Shown here: positions 58,456 to 64,000 of the stretch, piece after piece
How the letters are laid out: every line of letters starts with the position of its first letter
How positions within the stretch are numbered: the first letter of the stretch is position 1
Assembly (NCBI RefSeq): GCF_932526225.1
Contig: NC_064038.1
Span: 17,907,075-17,971,074 of the forward strand
Length of the DNA: 64,000 nt
Source: Nematostella vectensis
Taxonomy: Eukaryota; Cnidaria; Anthozoa; Actiniaria; Edwardsiidae
Direction: 5' to 3'
Notes under the pieces: model-generated
Told to the model about the DNA's origin: nothing
Seen by the model: the letters and a program-made list of their open reading frames with translations, nothing else
The model's database searches: none
Translations under genes and position numbers: made by a program

Positions 58456-58910
58456 GTTTTTTATCTTTTATGAATGTTTGTTATCAGACTTCACCTTTCC
58501 CTTGCTAGGCATACAATAACGCCTTTAATTAAATAATTTCTTTTGTCTAATAAAATAAGACTACAAGCAATTTGTTCCTTTTCTCTTATAAAACAGACAG
58601 AGAAACCATGAAACAAAGGGGGTCTTGCAATGGAAAATGTGCTAACTGCCCCATAGAAATCTAAAATAATATAGATTTTACCCTTGCAATTGAATGACCA
58701 ACCAATCTATGAGCTCGAGCACTTCTCCATGAGAACTTCTAGTCTATAGGTTTTCTAGTCATACCACGTAGTCACACTAGATCGTCCGATGATATTTGAG
58801 TAAAGGTATTGTGTTTGCTATTACCAAAATAAAGAACATGCTAAGAACATGCCGAGGCTCAGATGGCAGAAAATTTTTTTACTACTCCCGATGCGTTCTA
58901 AAACGCAGAA

Positions 58911-59513
58911 TCAAATTCTGCTCATAGAAACAACCTTATTATTGCTATTGCTTATTTGTGTAATTCTTTTCCTAATATTGTTGAATGTTTTTATTTGTTC
59001 CCCGTGGGAATGCGCTCGAACCAAACCAAGCCAAAAGTTGTCAAACACATCAGCCAGCAATAGTATGTCAGACTCAAGGTATAGGTCGTGGTAGTCGCCC
59101 ATGGTTTTAAGCTTAAACTTCTTCCACACATTTCTAGCATGTTTGTAATCGTCCTCTGAGATGTGTCGGTCGTACATGGTGCTATAGAAGTCCTCCTTTG
59201 CTTGTAGCTTGTCGTTGAACCTCTCGAAGCTGTCCATGTAGTCGTATGGGTATACTCCCTTTCTAGCCACGAGGTCGAGTCTCTTACCTTTAAACCTCTA
59301 AGAGGTGTGTTTCAATGACTCCCTAAGTAGGTTGCCTACCAATTTCTCCAAGCTGGAGCTCATAAACTGGAAGTTGTCTATTAAGGTGAGGTGGTTGCCG
59401 AGCATGAAGGCCATGCACTTCTACATGTTGTTCGGTTTAGCGTTGATGTTCATTTGCTTCTCTTCACCTTTACCGTTTGTGTATGTATGCTTCTTGTCTA
59501 TGGCTCCAATCTC
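58911..59513 (-). pseudogene. Polinton DNA polymerase B, exonuclease part, truncated
   Basis: Stops lie between 59270 and 59513. The open piece 59270-58911 has RKGVYPYDYMDSFERF and DLYLESDILLLADVF (Exo III type YxxxD). Homology ends at about 59025; the polymerase palm motifs are absent, so the element is broken here. Confidence 0.8.
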
Positions 59514-59807
59514 TTACATTATGAAATGGCTGTCGTAGCCTCTTGGGTTGTGAAATATGACGGGTACCTTTATCTCCTCAGGATTGATTCTAAATTTCAG
59601 GTTACACTCTTGGTGCGCCGAGCCTCTGTACTTACCAATTATGTGGCAGTGGTCTCGAACTCGAGTGTCCTTCTTAGTGTATTCCTTGCTGCATATGTGG
59701 CACTCTTGGGCTTTTTGGAACTGATCTTCGTCATGCTTTGACATTTTTAGCGCTTTATTGAAATGATTCCTCATAATGTTCTTGCAGCATTTGACTTTTT
59801 CTAGCAT
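59514..59807 (-). pseudogene. Polinton DNA polymerase B, N-terminal part with Cys/His cluster
   Basis: Contains CHICSKEY, RDHCHIIGKYRGSAHQEC and VIFHNPRGYDSHFIM. The zinc-binding insertion followed by the FHNxxGYDxH motif marks the start of the exonuclease domain (Exo I region) of protein-primed family B polymerases. Confidence 0.8.
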
Positions 59808-60274
59808 CTTCTATTTTGTGCTATCCATAATCTAGCGCACCTGCATAATTTATTCTCGCGCTGTGATGGAAATGCTCGTATTTTAGAGCGCACACAGCTT
59901 GGTATAGCATTATTTTACGATAGATATAAACATTTTTAGATGAACAACTCTAGAAATGATATTTATTTTGGGTTAGAATATGAAAATTGAATTTAGCGCT
60001 CAGAGCAATTGTCCTGACATGTTGACGCATGGCAAAAGATTGATAATTGATTGTTCTTGAGACCGTGGGTGGGAGGAGCTTTCCTTTTTATAGCGGAGCC
60101 TCGTGTTTAAGTGGTGGGTAAGGTGCGTTTAATTCGCACTGTCCGTGGAAGACTCCTCAAACTATATGCTTTTAAATATTGGGCTACTATATGCTTAGTC
60201 GAGTTCGTATATGTCGACCAGTCCAAACATGTCCTGCTTATGGGGTCATACTCTCTATATGTCCCTTATGCCTC

Positions 60275-60581
60275 TCACATATCGGCCTCATCCTGTACGG
60301 GCGGCGTTCGAGTGTGACCAGCGGCGTGGTTATCAGAGCGTGGGTTCATTTCCGTTCGCAGGATTCGATCCGACTTGTTCGTATACACTACTATATGAAA
60401 ATATTTTTTCAGTCTGTCGCTTAGAGCGCGCTGGTGCTTCTTCGAGTGGATGTGGTTAGTCTTCCCAGCCAACGTGAAGTTCTTGCCGTTCCCATACGCT
60501 GGACAGTACCACTCCTTGTTTAGCATGTACTTTTCTCTCCTCGTCAGGACAGGGGCGTCCCCTACCTCTTTGCGATTCCAT
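60275..60581 (-). pseudogene. small basic zinc-finger-like Polinton ORF
   Basis: ATG at 60581 gives MESQRGRGRP (AT-hook-like). After a frameshift comes WYCPAYGNGKNFTL and NHIHSKKHQR, a C2H2-like finger in which the second Cys is Tyr. No firm family. Confidence 0.4.
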
Positions 60582-60612
60582 ATATACTACTACTATATCT
60601 TTTTTCTATAAA
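60582..60612 (-). promoter_or_regulatory. AT-rich start-site motif before Polinton gene (copy 1)
   Basis: On the minus strand TAGAAAAAAGATATAGTAG leads directly into TAGTATAT and the ATG at 60581. Near-identical to the motif at 61424-61457. Confidence 0.5.
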
Positions 60613-60639
60613 TGTCTGTGGATGTACTTCAGGTGGTCA

Positions 60640-61078
60640 CTTGGTTCTCACCCAGTGATACACTTAAGACAGCTCTCGGATGGCGGTTCGTGATGAAGTT
60701 TACGACCTTCTTATGCAGATCATACTCAGTTTCAATGCTGAAATAGAGTATCTGGTGAGTCTGGTGAGTCGCTCGTACCTCCCTACCATTCTCACAGACG
60801 GCAGTATTTCGCTAGTGACCCACCTCTTGAAGTCTCTTGCTCTGCTCATGTTGGATCTCAGTATCATGCTGTACATCCCAGACTCATTAATGTATATCGC
60901 TTGGGGGAACGATTCGTTCCCCCAAGGTCTGAGCTCTCCCAGAGTGATCCTATCCTCTGGGTCAACATGGTCTCTTATAGCCTTTCTAGTATTTTTGTAC
61001 CCTAGCCCGTAGCCAGATCTCGTCGCACTTCTTGATCCTCGTGTTATTATATATGAAGGTGTCTAGACAAGTACACAT
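60640..61078 (-). pseudogene. Bro-N domain protein with nuclease-like tail, frameshifted
   Basis: ATG at 61078. The Bro-N domain is clear: NTRKAIRDHVDPEDRI, then NESGMYSMILRSNMSRARDF and KRWVTSEILPSVR. A frameshift near 61000 separates the first residues from the domain. Further on, another frame has LHKKVVNFITNRHPRAV, resembling the start of a PD-(D/E)XK/VRR-NUC domain. Bro-N proteins of large DNA viruses bind DNA; the role here is unknown. Confidence 0.6.
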
Positions 61079-61100
61079 ACTATACTATAGAAAAGATATT
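61079..61100 (-). promoter_or_regulatory. AT-rich start-site motif before Polinton Bro-N gene (copy 3)
   Basis: TTTTCTATAGTATAGT followed at once by the ATG at 61078; a shorter form of the other two copies. Confidence 0.4.
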
Positions 61101-61126
61101 ATTCACAGCGTCGAGGGTTCCTATCG

Positions 61127-61423
61127 CTAATTGATCCTTTTACGCCCCTTTACACATGGTAGAGGGAGATCACTCACCTGAGCTCGTATCTGATGCTCGT
61201 CCATGATTATCGTGAGCCCCATACCTCGACTCCTCGCTCGGGAGCATCTCCGTCGTTGCTCCACCGTCAACATCAACGTGTCGCCGCCTTTCAGCTCGCT
61301 GTACGACAACTCCATGGGAACATAGCACCATGTGTCATATTAAGCTTCAAGCAGACAAGCCTCGTCCACAGGATGTTCTCGTCAGATAGAGTTAGCTTCA
61401 CTGGAAGGTACTCCACTGCCATC
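61127..61423 (-). pseudogene. second core-like fragment of the Polinton, frameshifted
   Basis: ATG at 61423 opens a frame with LPVKLTLSDENILWTR. A shift at about 61320 leads into SYSELKGGDTLMLTVEQRR and RGMGLTIIMDEHQIRAQ, which parallel HSQLSGSDSVLLTKSQINRV and GTDMKISQTQIRKQ in the core-like protein at 63.5-64.0 kb. It ends before any GGFLGA motif. Confidence 0.45.
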
Positions 61424-61457
61424 TATATACTACTACTATACTTTTTTTCTACAAGTG
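61424..61457 (-). promoter_or_regulatory. AT-rich start-site motif before Polinton core-like fragment (copy 2)
   Basis: TGTAGAAAAAAAGTATAGTA then GTAGTATATAG, followed at once by the ATG at 61423. Confidence 0.5.
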
Positions 61458-61458
61458 T

Positions 61459-62275
61459 TTATAGTGCGTTTAAATCCCTGAATGGTATCCAACTGTTAAC
61501 TTTGTCACTGTATCCCTTCCACTTCTTTTTATGATCCCTCCGAATGACTTTATCGATGCGGAAAACATCTTGCTTAGCTTTTAGTAGTTCAGGTTCGTAG
61601 TAACTACCTTGTATGTCTTCATTATTTAGATCCTTAACTTTGTAAGTGAATGGATTAGTGTGTTGTATTTTCTCAACTATAAAAACCTCCTCAGTCCAAT
61701 TCGGTGTGTAGCCCTTGTCGAACACATTTCATTTATATTTACTTATCCTAACCTTATCACCTATTTTAAATATAGGCTTCTGTTTTGGTGTCTCCATGTT
61801 ACCATATAGACTGAAACATACTAAACCTTCATTCTTCTTTTTGCTAGCTTCTACGGGCGTCATCTTAATGCTTGAGTGTTTGGTGTTGTTATACTGCTTC
61901 AAAATCTTGGGTAGCATCTCTAAATATTGCGTATTACCTCGAGCTGTGAATTGTTTCAACAATTTGGTTTTAATTGTTCTATTCCATCGTTCGCAAACAC
62001 TGCTTTTTTCTTCATTCTCAGTCGAATACATCTGTATAACATTTTTCTCTAGTAGGTCTTTCAGGTGTCTGTTATAGAATTCTTAGCCTTTATCGACCCA
62101 TAGATACCCTGGTTTTCTTCCTTGAGAATTGTTTCTAATGCTGCAGTTACAGTTTCGCCTTTTTTTTATCTTTTAACGGTATGATCCAACCATTTTTACT
62201 AAATACGTCTAAAACCATGAGTAGGTATCGAAACCCTCGATGAGTCGGAACACCATATCTCATCTGTATGATTAA
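61459..62275 (-). pseudogene. Polinton retroviral-type integrase with chromodomain, several stops
   Basis: From right to left: LLMVLDVFSKNGW (first Asp region), a WVDKG second-Asp region with an in-frame TAA just after it, then NEEKSSVCERWNRTIK (catalytic Glu). The C terminus has KIGDKVRISKYK, a TGA at about 61731, then GYTPNWTEEVF and a chromodomain-like IDKVIRRDHKKKWKGYSDK. 62031 and 61725 are in the same frame, so the TGA is a simple nonsense change. Confidence 0.75.
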
Positions 62276-62770
62276 CTATAACGCGCCGTCGGGTGATTTT
62301 TTTTTTACTGGCTTGTGTAATTTATCAGCTAGTTCTTCTTGCCAGTTTTCTTCACTCGACGGCTTTTTTCCGTTATTTGGCTTTTTAACACCGAGGCCGA
62401 GTTTTCGTTTTGCATAGCATATGTCATGGTACGCCGCGATCTCGTCTACTTTATTCAGCAATTTGACCTTCCAATCAGTCACTTGGCCAGTCTCTTTGTC
62501 GTATACGAGTTGTTTCTCAAGCGGGTTGTATGACCCCATATATTTATAGCTCCCAGGTGTGAACCCGCCCTTAGGCCTAGGCAGGTAACCGATGATTTTA
62601 TGGATATCCAGTTTACCACCTTCCTTTGCGCTGACAAATTTGCCCTTAGTTATGCCACATGATGAACAAGTACACTTTAGCATCGTACGTCCGTTTTTAG
62701 TTTTCTCGTACCGTTCAGAGTCTGGGATGCAATCAGTGACTCTCTTCTCTTTGATGCAGTAAGGCTTCAT
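62276..62770 (-). CDS. Polinton zinc-ribbon plus PLA2-like protein leading into integrase
   Basis: Starts MKPYC. An N-terminal zinc-binding patch (CTCSSCGITKGKFV) is followed by a PLA2-like segment: KYMGSYNPL resembles the calcium-loop YxGPxN, and AYHDICYA carries the HDxxY catalytic motif of parvovirus-type phospholipase A2. The C terminus (NWQEELADKLHKPVKKK) leads directly to integrase sequence, separated by a frame break at 62276. The ATG is preceded by an AT-rich stretch like that of other genes here. Role inferred from families: membrane lysis during entry. Confidence 0.65.
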   Translation of the reverse strand: MKPYCIKEKRVTDCIPDSERYEKTKNGRTMLKCTCSSCGITKGKFVSAKEGGKLDIHKIIGYLPRPKGGFTPGSYKYMGSYNPLEKQLVYDKETGQVTDWKVKLLNKVDEIAAYHDICYAKRKLGLGVKKPNNGKKPSSEENWQEELADKLHKPVKKKSPDGAL

Positions 62771-62807
62771 ATATCATTAGAGTATACTAAAATATGATAT
62801 GAGGAAC

Positions 62808-63410
62808 CTATGGTTCATGGTCATGGTCTTGGTCATTTAGACTGATCGAATCATTATGAATAGCGTCGAACATAGAGACCCCCATTTGTCTCTCTAGGAG
62901 GTAGTACAAGCACCAGTAGCCGCAAAGTACTGACAGTCTCTCTTGGATCTCATCCCCTGAATAAGCAAGCGCCTTTCCAGACGTAGCTAGGTACCGCTCA
63001 ACCTCATGTGGCACTCCAAAGCTATCGAAGTATTCGCAGTACGTGTCGTCTATATTTCAGTAGCAGACCCAATGATTTCCAGCGCCTTTACTATCGTCGA
63101 GGTTGACTATCCCACATTCCTTTCTATGGATCCTCTTGGGTAGATCATCACGACTATATACATCTCTGAAGTACTCTAAGCCTAGCTTGGTGACCCATTT
63201 TAGAAGGTCGATGTTTGAAAGTGGTTTATTAACAAACCTTATAGCAGCGCTCCGAGTAGTGGGATACCGTTGAACGGGCTGTTTTTGCCTAGCAGGAGCC
63301 CTCTTGCGTTTTTCTTCTTCTTTTCTTTGCCTTCTTTTTGGTTTAGCTCTATATCAAATCATTGGGTCATCCCACTGACCGTAAAATGGAGGTGGTCTTA
63401 GGCTTAGGCG
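62808..63410 (-). pseudogene. Polinton adenain-type cysteine protease, one in-frame stop
   Basis: After a Pro-rich leader (PPPPKPKGG near 63430), the frame has GNHWVCY with the catalytic His near 63074 and LCGYWCLYYL with the catalytic Cys near 62925, as in the Ulp1/adenain (C5) fold used for virion maturation. A TGA at 63059-63057 in the same frame separates the two catalytic residues, so the copy is inactive unless read through. Confidence 0.7.
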
Positions 63411-63487
63411 ACCGCCCTTAGGCTTAGGTGGTGGGGGATTATGTACGTTTGAAGGTAGTTCTGAGGCCGGTTGTCTACTTGGAGACC

Positions 63488-63994
63488 TTAACCCGATAGA
63501 GCTGACATAGGAAAGGGCACCCCGATCGAAGCAAGCAACGCCCCGAGGAACCCCCCTTCCTTTTGCTTTCTAGTTAGTTTAAACTGTGGGATACCAGACT
63601 CAGTTTGGAGGGCTTGAACGATTTGCTTCTTTTGTTTTTGCGTTAGGTAGACCTTATACTTTATTAGTTTGTCAACTTTGTCTTGCGGGACACAAAATAG
63701 CCCAGAGCCAGTTTTGGGTAAGGCCTTATTGACACCCCAACTAGCTGGTCCACTAAGAGCACACGTGGCTAATGGAGCGCCCAAGAATCCACCTTCCTGC
63801 TTTCTAATCTGAGTCTGACTGATTTTCATGTCAGTCCCTGTCCTATTTCGTTTCGACTTCTCAACTCGATTAATCTGGCTTTTTGTCAACAGCACAGAAT
63901 CTGAGCCTGACAGTTGGCTATGCTTTTGTCGAAGAGTTATTGGTGCTTTCTTCTGATATGACTTGAGCAACTTCTCCTTTTGACCTAGAGTCAA
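63488..63994 (-). CDS. Polinton virion-core-like protein with two GGFLGA modules
   Basis: 168 codons. Two modules share a charged or Q/K-rich part (LLTKSQINRVEKSK; LTQKQKKQIVQAL) followed by EGGFLGAPLA and EGGFLGALLASIGVP. Such Gly-rich hydrophobic motifs are described in adintovirus/adomavirus proteins compared with the adenovirus pX precursor. The frame is open but may start beyond the window. The second module ends PMSALSG, echoing CALSGPASWG after the first, so this looks like an internal duplication. Confidence 0.55.
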   Translation of the reverse strand: MTLGQKEKLLKSYQKKAPITLRQKHSQLSGSDSVLLTKSQINRVEKSKRNRTGTDMKISQTQIRKQEGGFLGAPLATCALSGPASWGVNKALPKTGSGLFCVPQDKVDKLIKYKVYLTQKQKKQIVQALQTESGIPQFKLTRKQKEGGFLGALLASIGVPFPMSALSG

Positions 63995-64000
63995 TCTTAC

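Larger units (their letters stand above)
58911..64000 (-). mobile_element. Polinton/Maverick (adintovirus-like) element, decayed, extends beyond the right edge
   Basis: Genes on the minus strand, right to left: core-like protein, adenain-type protease, PLA2-like protein, integrase with chromodomain, a second core-like fragment, Bro-N/nuclease-like protein, a small zinc-finger-like ORF, protein-primed DNA polymerase B. This set is specific to Polintons/adintoviruses. Nearly every gene has a stop or frameshift, and the polymerase is truncated at about 59025. Capsid genes, packaging ATPase and terminal inverted repeats are not in the window. Confidence 0.85.

Noticed and set aside
1-64000. tRNA or rRNA genes
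   Set aside because: I looked for B-box-like GTTCGAATC and cloverleaf arrangements by eye and found none convincing; a covariance search would be needed to exclude them.

Overview
The window is eukaryotic, metazoan DNA. It has multi-exon genes with GT-AG introns, extracellular-matrix and seven-transmembrane receptor genes, LTR, non-LTR, hAT, Helitron, Harbinger-type and Polinton elements, and very large tandem arrays. The combination of an intron-rich laminin, class A receptors with one or two coding exons, RecQ-like helicase repeats and a Polinton/adintovirus-type element fits a cnidarian, most likely an anthozoan such as a sea anemone. That placement is inference; no single feature proves the species.

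Left part (1-10.3 kb, minus strand): the 5' part of a laminin alpha-chain gene of the alpha3/alpha5 type. Thirteen coding exons can be placed by splice sites and mostly consistent phases: signal peptide, laminin N-terminal (LN) domain, laminin EGF-like (LE) domains 1-5, a domain-IVB-like globular segment, and a further LE domain. The gene runs off the left edge. Its introns hold minisatellites and TE debris, including a RecQ-like helicase fragment on the opposite strand.

Middle (10.3-47 kb): two copies of a Harbinger-type MITE, one inflated by an internal minisatellite; a 48-bp array with higher-order structure; a decayed LINE; a GPCR on the minus strand (20.0-21.0 kb); a 22-bp composite array; a Helitron fragment touching a 3.2-kb array of a 16-bp unit; a satellite rich in TGACGTCA and CACGTG motifs; a 44-bp array; a G-rich array; and a nest of TEs (RecQ-like piece, hAT remnant, Gypsy element, RecQ-like helicase pseudogene).

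Right part (47-64 kb): a second GPCR on the plus strand. Its 7TM exon (47111-48015) is joined in frame to a C-terminal tail exon (54782-55607) across a 6.8-kb intron filled mostly by a 31-bp pyrimidine-rich minisatellite that has no AG dinucleotide for about 5.5 kb. A 32-bp array follows the stop codon. From about 58.9 kb to the right edge lies a decayed Polinton/adintovirus-like element on the minus strand: core-like protein, adenain-type protease, PLA2-like protein next to a retroviral-type integrase with chromodomain, Bro-N/nuclease-like protein, and protein-primed DNA polymerase B.

Roughly a quarter of the window (my tally is 16-17 kb) is tandem repeat in more than 20 arrays with unrelated units. 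Most of the long open frames are repeat arrays without stop codons, not genes. No RNA genes were recognised.
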